43,123 nucleotides of DNA. Source: Thoreauomyces humboldtii (lineage: Eukaryota > Chytridiomycota > Chytridiomycetes > Spizellomycetales > Powellomycetaceae). Below the pieces are notes generated by a model. It worked only from the letters and a program-made list of their open reading frames with translations. It was not told the origin of the DNA and made no database searches. The position numbers and the translations under genes were made by a program. The DNA lies in NCBI GenBank assembly GCA_027596035.1, contig JADGJA010000098.1:1-43123 (forward strand), read 5' to 3'. Within the stretch, counting starts at the first letter, position 1; every line of letters begins with the position of its first letter. Shown here piece by piece: positions 9,496 to 20,719 of the stretch.

Positions 9496-11872
9496 TCATT
9501 CTTCCATGTCCGCCTCGATTTCAGCGATGGGCTTTCCCTTCCTGTTCTTGGTCTTGCTGTTCTTGGGTCTACCCCTCTGCTTGTGGACCCTGTCCACGCA
9601 GTCGTCCCTTCCCTGCTCCACGCATCTTTTGCAGGGACGAGCCGTGTCGCACTTGAAGTGATGGTCCTTGCAATTGGTGCACGCGTGCTGGACCTGAGGC
9701 TGACGTTTGGCGGGCGTCGGCGGAGGAACGGCAGCATTGGCCGAAGAGGAGGAACCCGTCGAAGTCGGGGAAGTGGTGGTGTTCTTCTTCTGTTTCTTTG
9801 CGGTGTGGCTGGCCGCTTTGCTGGTCTTGGAAGCGGGAGCAGGTTTGGTCACGATCGTGGATGTGGGGATCGTCGGAGTGGACGAGGATCCCGCGATGGG
9901 TGAGAAGGGAGGGAATCCCGACAGGTGACCGAGTCCCTTCGGATGTTTGAGGAGACTACGAGATTGGTGATGGGGTGAACTCTTTCCGTGAGTTCCTACG
10001 CTTCCTTCGTCCATGTCGTCGTCGAAGATGTCTTCCCCGTAAGCATTAAGCAAAGCCGCTGCAATTTCCTCCTGCTCCTTCTGCTTGCGCTTGCGAGACG
10101 CGGATGCTGTCGACCGAGGCATGACGGAATGGTCGACCCTTGGTTCCAAGATCGCAGCCACGCCGAGAGACGCTCGGAGGTTGCTGATTGCTCGACCGTG
10201 ATTTTTGCCGTGGGAAGAGGACGTGGAGGATGTGGATGCGACGCGACGGTTCGAGGACGGTCTGGTGTACGGGTCTGGGTGAGATTCGGCGGCGGACGGA
10301 GCCACGGGAGTTCCAGTTCCCGTTTGCATGAAGTTAGCACGAGGGTTGAACTGAGGAGGCATCATCCTGGGGAACGAGTACTGAAGGTGACAGAGTATGT
10401 GAGCAGGAAGCCTACGGTGGATGTACACCGAAAGCAGAAAATTCGTGCAAACTCACCATCGCAGTCGGAAGCTTGACACGTTCAGCGCCGGGAGCTACGA
10501 ACATCTCTTTCGAGCCCTTTCGAGACCTCGGAACTGGAAACGGAGGAATATCCGCCATCGTCATCTCACTTAGATCCATTGGCTGCAACGAATCCCACAT
10601 ATTAGTCTGTCCTCTCTGCTGCTGCTGCTGTGCTCGTCTCCTAGAGGAAGTGGACTGGACAGGTGCGCGAGGAGGGAACATGTTGACTGGGGTTCCTCGC
10701 ATCAGATACGCAGACTGAGGAAGAGGCAGCATTGCAGCGGCAGGATCGTGCATATAGTAACCTCCCTCGGGAAGCGGGTGGTGAGGAAACGCGAGATGTC
10801 CGAGAGGAGGCGGAACCTGCTGCTGTGGATGCATCGGGATCCCGAGAGGACTGTGCATGCGAGAAGAAAGAGCAGGCGGATGACCGTCGTTCCGAGCTGA
10901 AGCTGTAGCAGCCCAGTATTCATTCTGCATGTGCATCGGATACGTCGCAGAGTACGGACCCGCGAAAGGAAGCGAGGGTGGTCGAGCCCAAGCATCTTGG
11001 TGCTGCTGCTGGTCCAAGCGAGAGTCGGCGACGACAGGCCCGTCCGGCAGGCCCTCACTCCCGTCCGATGCATCCATTGGAATCACTTCCTCCTCTGTCT
11101 GCGGACTACGGTACTGCATGAAACCGTGGAACGTCGGTTCTAAAGCCGTCGGAATGCGGCTCTTCTTTGACGGAGGAGGCGGGGAAGGCAAAGGCGCCAA
11201 GTCGTCCCCGGAAGACGAGCTCGAGCTAGCCCATCGAAGAAGAGTCGGGATTTTCTGATCAGGCGGGGTGTATGATCTGTACAGTCCACCTGCAGCGAGT
11301 ATCTCGCTCTGCAACGCCTTATCCCTGCTAGGAAGAGACCGAGCTCTCAGTCTCTCCTCTCGAGCCCTCTCAGCCTGGAACTCGGACCACGGACTCTTCT
11401 TGTCAGCCACGGAAGCGGACCGCTGTCGCGGCACCTCGTCTTGTCCCAGGTAAGCGTAGTTCTTTGCCACGTCGTCGGTGGTAGCTGGAAGCTCAATGGT
11501 CCCGTCGTCCGTTCTTACATCCAGGTTTTGGTTCGCAGTAGTCTTTGCCTTTGATTTTTTGCCTCGCTGGGGCTTGGGGTGTCGAGTGGCAGGTTCCGCT
11601 GCGCTCTCAGAGGCGATGGTACTCTGACGACTGCGAGATGCCATGGACCGACGATCATCCTCTGCCTTCAGATCAAAAGGCTCAAAGGATGTCACATCTT
11701 GCGAATCAAAGCTGCGCTCGTCGTAGAAAGATTCCTCGCGTCCGTAGCCTGGAAGTGAGAGCAGCTCAAAGTCTTCAAAGGATGACACGCCGTCCTGACT
11801 GTCGGAAGTGACTGAAGCAGGAGGTGGAGATGCCGTCGATGGAAGTGTAAGTTGCGCGTATGTGGTCGTCAT
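9496..11872 (-). CDS. Putative transcription factor with a C-terminal Zn2Cys6 cluster and AT-hook-like tail
   Basis: Two exons, 11872-10457 and 10380-9496, encode 766 residues. The first 680 residues are low-complexity (Ser/Pro/Gln-rich, with acidic stretches) and predicted disordered, typical of an activation region. A Gal4-type zinc cluster occupies residues 706-733 with spacing C-x2-C-x6-C-x5-C-x2-C-x7-C (motifs CTNC, KCDTARPCKRC). It is followed at once by a basic tail with RGRPK, an AT-hook core that should bind the minor groove. The cluster is at the C terminus, not the N terminus as in most yeast members. The intron is clean (GTGAGT donor, CTTCAG acceptor) and joins KLPTAM to YSFPRMM. 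Likely nuclear and DNA-binding; target genes unknown. Confidence 0.82.
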
Positions 11873-12366
11873 GATTCTTTTCCCGTTTTAGAGGTTCCAG
11901 AGTTTGCGGATCTGTCGTCGCTGAACACCGAAGACACAGGCGTATGCGTGTGGATATCTGTTGGCGTCCAGCGCTTTAATATGGTTATTGATGAGCCGAT
12001 TTCCGATACGAATTCTCGATTCGCCTCTAACGCGATAAATTCTCTTGCTTTTGTCCACTTGCGGGGCAGTGGGCGGGGAGTACGTGCAAAGATGCGACAG
12101 AGCGAGAAGAGGGAATGAGGATCCGATGACGATTGGCAAGGAGCGTACTTGTCTGGCCCAGAGCAAAGAGAGCGAAAGGGAGGACGGAATCAACGTGTAG
12201 AAGGTCTGATGGTCTTTTTCTGGCGGAGACTTTTCGAGGAGCTGCTTATGTAAATGGGGGCCTGTCGAGAAACTTACAGCAGCGAGGAAAAAGGCATCGA
12301 TGGAATGAAAACCACAGCAACAGATATAGAGAAAAAGCCCTTTTTCCAACCTACTTAGAGGATAAG
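11873..12366. other. Intergenic: promoter of the Zn-cluster gene and 3' flank of CAND1
   Basis: 494 bases between the minus-strand CAND1 stop and the minus-strand Zn-cluster start. No RNA gene or convincing ORF is seen. A long minus frame that runs through here continues antiparallel over CAND1 exon 11 and is a shadow. Confidence 0.5.
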
Positions 12367-15300
12367 CTAAGATAGATCCATCGGCATGACACCCCCGACC
12401 GACACGCTCAGCAATCCGTTCTGCGCTTCGGCAGCCATGATATCCTGCACCGCGCTCTGCGGTCCCTGTACCTCCTTGAGGTACTCGACGAACCTCGGAG
12501 ACACACCGACCTCGCTGATCTTCTGCAGGACCAAGGTGGTCCTGGCTGTGGACCTGACGAGTTCGTTGGTCTTTTCCACCTCCTGCTTGACGGCGTTCGA
12601 CTTGGATTTTGCCAATAAGGTGAGTTTGAGAGGTTCCACCAGGTCGTCGAGTTTCTGAGCGACGGCCGTGGGGGAGAGCTGCGAGAGACGTTGGAGCATG
12701 AGATGCGAGAGGATCTTGATGTCGTTGGATGGGTCCCGCAGACCGTTCATGACCCGTTGTAGGAAGCCAAACACGTCTATCCGGGATAAGCACGTCTCGA
12801 GAAGCGTGTACATGCACTCGAAGGCGGCCTTGTGAATAAGTAGTTCAGTAAGAAGTTCACGCGGAAAATGAAGCAATGAACGACCGGTCACGCTGTTTTA
12901 GTACCTTGCGCGTGTCAAGACCATCGTCAACTTGGTGTTTAAATGGACCCATCTCGACAATATGAATGAGTTCAGTCTGGAACAGAGAAAATAAATTACG
13001 TATTCCTGGTGCACCGAATTTCCATCTTGATGTACCTTGACCACCGTCTCGTCGTACAAAAGCGGCAACAGCTCATTTAGGGATCCAAGAATCAGATGGG
13101 GCTTGTTGTGAGCGGCCGAGTTGAGCGTCGTAAGCGACACTCTCCGTACGTTCTGATGTGGAAAGCAATCATGTTAGCATCAGCACAAGAATCTCAGGTG
13201 CCCACACATCTTACGAGGTCGGAATCCTTGACCAGCCGCAAAAAGTCCAAGATAAGTGGTCGAAGCAGGGTATCGAAGTCATCATGCTGGGTATGTTCCG
13301 TGAACGTATATCGAATCGCCGTTACCACTGTTGCCCTTGCATGAGCGTTGGGCGACGACAATCGCGATCTCAGGTCGGGCAGGAACTTTTCAGGCTGCGA
13401 GAGCGACAGCTTGCCCAGGCATTCCGCGATGGCGTTTCGTGTAGCCTCCTCGGCGGTCTCCTCCGTGTTCTGGAAGAGAAGCTGCCAGAGCTCGGGCGCG
13501 AACGACTCGAGGATGGCGGTGGATTCCGTTGAAGCTTCGTGGTGCGAGAAGCGCGTAATGATCTCCTTGAGGGAGACAAGGACGAGGTAGCGACGCTTGC
13601 CGCCTTCGCGTACCGTCTGAAGGACGACCGGCATGAATCGCTTCAGGTTGCCGAGGGCGATGTTGCCGAGAGCGAAAGCGGCCGCTTGCTTGATCTCTTC
13701 GGAGCTCGATGCGAAAAGGGCCAGCACGGTCTGGTCGACGTTAGGGTGCTTGGCCGAAAGGTCCCTTTGGGCATGGATATGGAAAGGTGAGCAAACTTGC
13801 GAACGGCATCAAAAGCATCTGAACAACTTACATGCTGCGGCCGATGTCACCGAGAGTAAGTAGACTCACGTAGCACATGCTCTCGGAAGCATCCTTCTTC
13901 TCGATCTCAGCCATAAAATTGGTAATTGTTGGGGAAGCGTCTCCCGGGTAGTTCAGGCAGATAGTAGCTAGCGATTGAGCGATAACGGCGAAGGCCTTTG
14001 CAGTCGGTAAGAGTCTAATTGAGTCGAGTGTTCGCGTAACAGACGTTGAAAGAGGTTCTTACCTGCTTGGAACTGGCGATTCCGGAGGCCGAGCTCACAG
14101 GCGCGATGAGCATATCCACACTCTGCGAGAAAAGCTGGGCTTCTCCAGTACGAACGATGGCTTGCCAAACCTTGAGCAAAGCATCCAATCCGGTTCCGGA
14201 CGCGACAAGGTGAGGCGAATCGAGGATCATCTTGACGAGTTGGGGCTGCACATCTCCCTTGATGATGGGCAGGACCTCAGCACTGGGGCCGCTATACACG
14301 ACGATGCAGATGACTGCCATTGCGAGCGGAAGGATATGAAGATCTGGGTCGTTGAGAAGCGGTCGGACCTCGCTCAAGATCGAGGAAAAGGTTCCACTTG
14401 CAAGGTGCTTGCCGTATCGACGGATGAGCGTCTCAAGACACTGGAGAGACGCAACACGCAGCTGTCGATGCGATTTTCGCAGGTACGAGGTCAGCTCCGA
14501 CATGGCCTCGGGTAGGATTGGTGTCAAGTCGATGGCGCCGGTTGAAGCCTGGTTCTCGAATAGAGGGCTATCGGCAATACTCTTTAGCACGCGGACAGTG
14601 GTGAGGCGCGTAAGCTCATTCTTCAGACGCTCAATGAGGAGTGGGATCACCACTGTCGTAATCTGATCGCTGGGCAGCAGGTCGCCGGCTTGGGAGATGA
14701 GCCCACTAAGGGCCACGATCGAGTGCTCTTTCACCTCCAGATCCACGTCTGCAGCCTTGAGGCGTTTTAGAGTGGTATCGTAAATGGACTGCAGGTACTC
14801 TCGGAATTGGGGCGACGCCAAGGGCTGAACTGCGTACTGCTTGCTTTCTTCGTCGTAGGGAATTGGCCGAATGATCTTGACCAGTTCGACCGTCACCGCG
14901 AGCGCTTCGGACGTGATCTTATAAAATTTGTCTTCTGCCGCAGACATGATTGGGGGGATCAGCTTCGAAAGATAGCGGTGAAAGAGCTCCGGTTCGTGAG
15001 TAGTGAACAGAAGTCGTAAGAACTCGAGAATTTCGATCTTGAGGTTAGAGTTGGTCGATGCCTTGGTGAGATGTCCAGCATTCAGGTTGGACAAAGATAG
15101 CTCAATAGACGGAATGAAAAGCCCAAGCTGAGCATCCAGACCGCCGTTCAAGACTCGAACCACTTCGCGAAGGAGACCGAATCCCGCTTGACGGGTAAGA
15201 ATTGACTTTCCCTTCAGTTCTTTCGCTAGCGCTTTGGAAAGTCGGGGTACCAGTTGCCGAAGCAGCTCACGAGGGCTGAAAACAAGATTTTAGTCTGATG

Positions 15301-16942
15301 ATTGAGAGAAGTATCACACTTGAGCAGAAAACTACCTGCTAGGTTCGTCGTGCGCAACCGCGCCCTTCCGCCGCTTTGGTCCAGGCACAACCGAAACGGG
15401 ATCCGCAATCTTCTCAACACCTGCCGCAACTCCCGTTTGCCTAACAAGCACTTCAAACGTGTTGAGGATGTCGACTCGTACGCTTTCTTCCCGTTCCTTG
15501 AAGCGCTCGATAAGTACAGGCGCAACCATATTGAGCAGATCTTGCAGCACATCGGAGCGAGTCCCGATGATGGATGCGAGTAGTTTTGACGACGCTTTGC
15601 GGACCTTCCACGAAACGTCGTCCTCATCGGAGTAGTCCTCCTCGTATCTGACAGGTCTTTGTTAGGGAAACCATCGCATAAGGCATCGCATAGGAGCAGC
15701 AAACTCACTCTTCCTCTTCTGCGTCTTCCTCCTCACCGTCATCGCCCTCGGTATCCGCCTCCATTGGCTCGTCGTCCTCCTCGTACTGGAAGTTGGGATC
15801 ATGCTTAATATAAGTCAAGGACATTGCTGTAACCTTGGCGATGTAGGGCGTCATCTCCGTCGGGCACCGAAGCACAAACGAGTCGAGGGCATGCAAACAA
15901 TTCTCACGGAGCTCATCATCGCTCGATTGAACGAGCTCAAATACGAGCGGCAGAGCTTTATCAAGGTGCTGTCCGAACCGGTGAGCGTTATGTCGGCTGA
16001 GCGTGGCTAAGCATCCGATGTACGTGCGCAGCTTGTCGTAATCGCTGGATCCAGTGCGTTGCGTGAGCTCGGATAAGATGTTTTCCACAAGGTCATCGAA
16101 TAGATCGTCGGGGAGGTTAGATACGAGATGCCCGATGGCGCCAGTCGCGCGCTTTCGGGCCGATGCGCGTGAGTGGTTAAGAAGCGGGAACAAGGCATCG
16201 TTGATGGCCTTTTGGAGAGCAGGACCATCGGAGCCCTGAGCAAGGGACTGACCAAATCGACTAAGCACTTCGGACAAGATATCGATGACATCAAGCTGAG
16301 GGTTCTTATCGTTCTGATTTGAGTGAAACTTGTGAGTCGAATAAACCACGGCTACCCTGGTCTCCCCACCTCCAGACCTTCTGGAACTGCTGGAGAAGCT
16401 TCGGTACAAGGTCTCCGACAACTTTGCTCGTGATGAAGGAGTCGGATGGGATCTCTGTTACGACGGTCTTGAGTCCGATTCCAGCGATATCCCGCATTTC
16501 CTCCCGGTTGTCGGTAAGCAGCTTGCAAAGCTGATTGAGGACTTCCTGTAGCTGACTTTCATGGATCTTCTTCACTAACGGAGCAAAGCTGGAAGCAAAG
16601 ACGGATGTATCAACGATGGCTGTTGGGCGAACAGAGACTCCGGCCAGATCGCGTGCCGCGCACCATTTCACAGCCACATTTTGCACTTCGCCGTTCGAGT
16701 CAGTGAGCAGCTTGATGAGAGCAGCGACCACCTTCTTCTCGTTCACATCTTCCAAATGGAAGGTATCGGACTGCAGGGCAGCCATCAAGTCATTGGTCGC
16801 CATCCACCGGTAGTCTGAATCGTGGTGCGACATCTTTCGCAGAAGTTTGTTATCCAGTCGGATCAAGTTTCCAGCCAAAATGAGACTCTTGCAGACTAAC
16901 CTTCTCGAGAAGACTTGCAATAAGGTAAGGAGGGTGAGTCAT
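12367..16942 (-). CDS. CAND1: CAND1/TIP120, cullin-associated substrate-receptor exchange factor
   Basis: Eleven predicted exons: 16942-16901, 16833-16664, 16588-16378, 16313-15709, 15647-15336, 15275-14063, 13995-13832, 13764-13215, 13152-13036, 12976-12905, 12828-12367; 1305 residues, close to the roughly 1230 of animal CAND1. It is a HEAT-repeat solenoid. Diagnostic blocks in order are DYRWMATNDLM near the N terminus, NGEVQNVAVKC, an acidic loop ending DDVSWKVRKAS, RFKEREESV, FYKITSEAL, LKNELTRLTTVR, NSAAHNKP, MGPFKHQVDDGLD and LVEPLKLTL near the end. CAND1 binds un-neddylated cullin-RBX1 and exchanges F-box/Skp1 modules, so it works on the same SCF system as the F-box protein at 8-2116. 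All exon joins keep phase and restore conserved blocks. Confidence 0.95.
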
Positions 16943-17342
16943 GGCGAAACAGTCGGCTATGAAACGAGATGGTGAAGATGTAGTCAATTCCAAGATGGGC
17001 TTTGCAACGTAGCGTCAAAAGGCTGACGGGAGCAGAATCGTGTTGCTGAAGAAGGACGTCTCGTGCGGTCGATCGAAGCGAATGAAATGCAGCGTGTTGG
17101 GACGAGGTCCTTGTCCCCTGCCCGTAGCATGCAACGTGAAATGGGGATGGACTTGCTACTGTACACACCGGTCCTTCACGGTGACAAGTGGGGGTGTTCC
17201 CAAGCACGTGGCTATGCATGTCCATTCTAGTCGTATCGCTGAGCGTCCCAACAGCGCACGCCACACATGTCGTCTCAAAGAAAGGTTGACTTTCGTCAGT
17301 TCTAAAAGCTGTATACAAGCCAGATACAGGTTCCCGGCTCCC
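16943..17342. other. Intergenic: CAND1 promoter and 3' flank of GOT1
   Basis: 400 bases with no gene seen. It lies upstream of the minus-strand CAND1 start and downstream of the likely GOT1 stop. Small frames on both strands show no family features. Confidence 0.45.
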
Positions 17343-17874
17343 TCAAAAGAGACTCGATTGCGCATAGCGGAAGAGTCCACGCATGAACGCAAAGACCATG
17401 GGAAGGAATGGACCGCTGTAGGGAAAGCGTTCGTAGAAGCCTTTCAGCATCATGGTCCTTGCGTGAGCTTCCACGAGGAATTCCTAGTACTTACAACAGC
17501 TGAAACACACCAAAACTTTCAACAACCAAGCCAATGAACGGCCATTTGAACAGGACGAGGAAGACTCCGCCGAGAAAGCAGGCCGAAGCCAGGCGGCGAT
17601 CCTCACGGGCGAAGAAGCCGACGATGCGTTGTGGTTTGATGAGGAGGGTTATCCCGATGAGAAAGAGCAGCTAAGAGGATTGAGAGGCGGGATTCGGGAG
17701 AAGCTTGTGAGCGGTGCACGACAGCAAAGAATGGAAACGAGGGGTGGATCACTCGAGTCATACATTCCCCACGGCCATCAGCCCCTTGTCAAGAAAGAGA
17801 AGAACGCCGCATGCAAAGAATGCCACGCCCGCTGCTGTCAGAACTGCACCAAACTGCTGGGATCCGGAGAGCAT
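17343..17874 (-). CDS. GOT1: GOT1-family Golgi/ER membrane protein (C-terminal exon uncertain)
   Basis: Exons 17874-17764 and 17670-17495 are solid. They encode the start (MLSGSQQFG), four hydrophobic helices, LLFLDKGLMAVGN at the first join and FLGGVFLVLFKWPFIG, as in Got1/GOLT1, a tetraspanning protein of early secretory traffic. After FGVFQL the frame meets TAA overlapping a perfect donor GTAAGT, so a third exon is expected. The only in-frame continuation I find is 17457-17343, starting after CGCAAG and containing KGFYERFPYSGPF. This would need an intron of just 37 nt. Without it the protein would be 96 residues, against about 138 for the family. Family call is firm; the last 40 residues are not. 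Confidence 0.75.
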
Positions 17875-17950
17875 GTTTGTGGGAGGTGATGGAAAGGTAA
17901 GAATGGGAAGGGGGTGAGGTGCCTCTGGGTGACGAGGGGGAGAATCCAGA

Positions 17951-17967
17951 TGAGTCACCGTGACGTC
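17951..17967. promoter_or_regulatory. AP-1-like and CRE-like sites in a divergent promoter
   Basis: TGAGTCA (17951-17957) and TGACGTCC (from 17961) sit between the divergent GOT1 and hydrolase-phosphatase starts, which are 212 bases apart. These are bZIP consensus matches; function is not shown. Confidence 0.3.
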
Positions 17968-18086
17968 CTCCTCCATCCAGCCCGAAGAGGGTCTGCTCGC
18001 TACTTCATCTCCGCTCGGCCAATTCTAAAGAACTCCGAGGACGGCTTACAACGGTTCAGGACATACACACAGAAGCTTCCGTGCCA

Positions 18087-20559
18087 ATGTCCCTACCGGT
18101 CTCATCTGCATCGGGTGCAGTAGCCGTATCCAATCCGGTCCCTGTACCTTCCTCGCCCGCTCTCCGATACTTGGCCACAGCCTGCGCGACGCTGGGTGCC
18201 AGCCTCGCCCTCGCCTACTTTGCAAAGCATGCACTCCAGCCGGCTCCCTCCTGTCCCGATGGTATGCGAGCCGTATTCAGCTCTCTCTGATCTTCTGTTT
18301 GTGCGGAGGGACAGGCGCTGATCGACATACCTTTTGTGTTGCAGACGCGTTTGTCCAAAAGTACAGCCAGACGCGCTTTGTTCGGGGAAAGGACTATCGG
18401 GTTGTCTTTAAGGAGCATAAGCTAGGGAGAGAGCTGCCGATGATTGTATTCGTACATGGAATGGGAGCCCAGGTTCGGAAGACATAGGAGTGGAAAGCTG
18501 CCCGATTTGCGTGCGCGATCTGATTTGATGGGGTTCTTCCTGTCTGAAGCTGCAGCAATGGAATGAGCAGCTGGTCCACTTCTCGCACATGGGGAATATC
18601 CTGGCGCTGGATATCGTTGGTCATGGGAAGGTGGGTCTTGGTACATCAGGGAAACCCATTTATGAAGTACTGGGATCCGTCATCTCATAATATTCTCTTA
18701 CCTAGAGCGAGAAAGTGCCAAAGTAAGATATGCCTATAGGAAGAAAGGAATCGCACTCCTTGGGCAAACACTCAAAGGAATGTCGTAATTTCAGTAAAGA
18801 CGCGTATACAACGGAATCCATAACCAAGGATATTCTGGCCCTCTTGGACATTTACAAGCCAAAAGCAGATTCATTCATAGTGAGTATTGTTATCCTTATC
18901 AGTCACTCACGGTTCTTCAAGGTTCGTATACCTGACATCGCTTTCCAGCTAGTAGGCCACTCGTATGGGTGTACCCTGGTCACGCACGCGTATGCCCGTC
19001 TTCACCCGCGACCTAAGGCGCTGGTGCTCCTGTGTCCCAAATCTTTGCCATCTGCACATGACCGCGAGAAATTGGCAAAGTTCTCCGGTGCGCCAACGTG
19101 GCTCATTGATGTTCTGAGAGTCCTGGATCGTAGAGGAGGTGTCAACTCGCCTAGCGTGAACCGACTACTCGGAAGGGGGGCGCCACTACCTTTACGGAAA
19201 CGGCAGATGGCTTGGAATCAGGCGCATGCCACGAGGATCGCTCAGATGATGTTCGAAGGAGTGAGTGGAACGCACTTACCATCAAAGGGCAAAGGGAAAG
19301 AGCAGCTGATGTGCCTTGCCGTCTTGTAGGCGAACTTTGCCCCAGCGGATCTGTATACAGCCATCGACTGTCCCGTCCTTTTGGTGAGTTCCGTCAAGGT
19401 CACAGCTACCTTTACGCTTGCTCAGATTTATTACTGGCAGATCGGCGGCGAGGAAGACACAGTTTGCCCTGTAAAAGCAGATCTAGAGGTCGTTCACGCG
19501 TGGCTCTCTGCCTCCCCGACCGCATCCGTTTCCGAACCGTTTGTGATTCCAAATGCGGGACATCAGGTTATGTTGGAACAGCCGGATCTTGTCAATGCTA
19601 TCATATACAACTGGTTGATAGAGTGCGGTTTCGACAAGGTGCGATGGGAAAGTTCGAACCGGATAGCTTTCAGAAATCTGAGTGTGCTAATTAGCTAACC
19701 TGTGATGTATCAGTTAAATCTCGCCGCACAACTTCAGACGAAAAACCCCTCAGTGTCGAAATGGAGCCTGAAGTAGGTCTGATCGCGATTTATGGTTCAT
19801 GGTTATGGTCGACTAACGCTTGGACTTACAGGAACTATGCCAAGTGGCAAAAAGTGCAACCTGTTTCGCTGTCTCCTGTGAGGACATCGGTAAGGCAGTA
19901 CAGCAACCAAGTATCGGGCATCAATGGTTTCTAACCCATCCTACCTCCGCCTTAGCTCTTTCGGCCAATGAAGACGATGAAACAAGACGACCCGTCTCAT
20001 ACACCAGCCATTTTCGGGCGGCGACACCCAGAGATCGGTTTGGTCGGTTTCGACAGCTCATTTCCCCCACTTGGAAAGGGCCGATATCTAACTCGCCTCC
20101 ATATTTGTTCCTGTAGATCATAGACATATCAGCCGAGGCTCCTCCCTACGTTCCCGCCGACCTTCCTCCCCCAACTACGTACCTCAAGCTCGCGACCACA
20201 TCTAAGATTCCTCCAACCCGCGAAGAAGTGAAGCGGTTCGGGGATGCCGCGCAGGCTTTCTGGCGAAAGAATCCAGACGCTCAGGTCGGCGTGCATTGCC
20301 ACTACGGGTTCAACCGAACAGGTTTCGTCGTATGCTGCTATCTGATCGAGCGGTGCGGCGTCACGGTCAGGGATGCCATTGCGGCCTTTGAGGAGGCGAG
20401 ATCACCTGGTATAAGACACATTCATTTCAAGGTACGAAACACTAGTCTTGCCTACAGCTTGCCGTGAATGGGGGCTGAATTATTTTTTTTGAGCAGGACG
20501 AACTGTACATGCGATATGCGGCTGGCTCGATGCGAAGCCCAGCAAAGAGGCCACGTTGA
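18087..20559 (+). CDS. Alpha/beta-hydrolase fused to a C-terminal cysteine phosphatase
   Basis: Thirteen predicted exons: 18087-18261, 18345-18472, 18550-18630, 18706-18722, 18795-18879, 18949-19260, 19330-19383, 19441-19638, 19714-19772, 19832-19889, 19956-20042, 20117-20431, 20497-20559; 543 residues. A hydrophobic N-terminal helix (about 26-51) may anchor it in a membrane. The hydrolase domain (about 60-350) has oxyanion HGMGA (96-100), nucleophile elbow GHSYG (Ser167), acid Asp290 and His325, a complete catalytic triad of ABHD8/epoxide-hydrolase type. Residues about 395-543 form a phosphatase with HC-x5-R (HCHYGFNR, Cys479 and Arg485) and nearby RTGF. This is closest to the RNA triphosphatase-like branch of the dual-specificity family, as in the animal capping enzyme N-terminal domain. 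Both sites look intact. Substrates unknown; lipid or RNA 5' ends are possible. One acceptor (18549 or 6 nt later) is ambiguous. Confidence 0.85.
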
Positions 20560-20719
20560 GCCTTGGGTGCCGGTGCATATGATCATCTCAATTTTTGTAT
20601 CTTTTTTCTGTTCCCTTCCCATCATCATTTTTGGAGCATGGATTTACTAGAAGTTCACACTCGCATGGACTACGAGGTTGTGCCATTCGATGAATCAGGC
20701 AGACAGATACCGGCTTCTT

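Noticed and set aside
11888..12817. 309-codon minus-strand frame at the CAND1 3' end
   Set aside because: Out of frame with CAND1 exon 11, which has clear homology; the part beyond CAND1 is intergenic.
13832..13881. GTGAGT inside CAND1 exon 7 as a splice donor
   Set aside because: Reading through it keeps VSLLTLGDIGRSM, which matches the family; the real donor is at the following GTAAG.
19639..19713. tRNA T-arm-like GTTCGAA on the minus strand inside an intron
   Set aside because: No matching stems, acceptor or anticodon arm around it.
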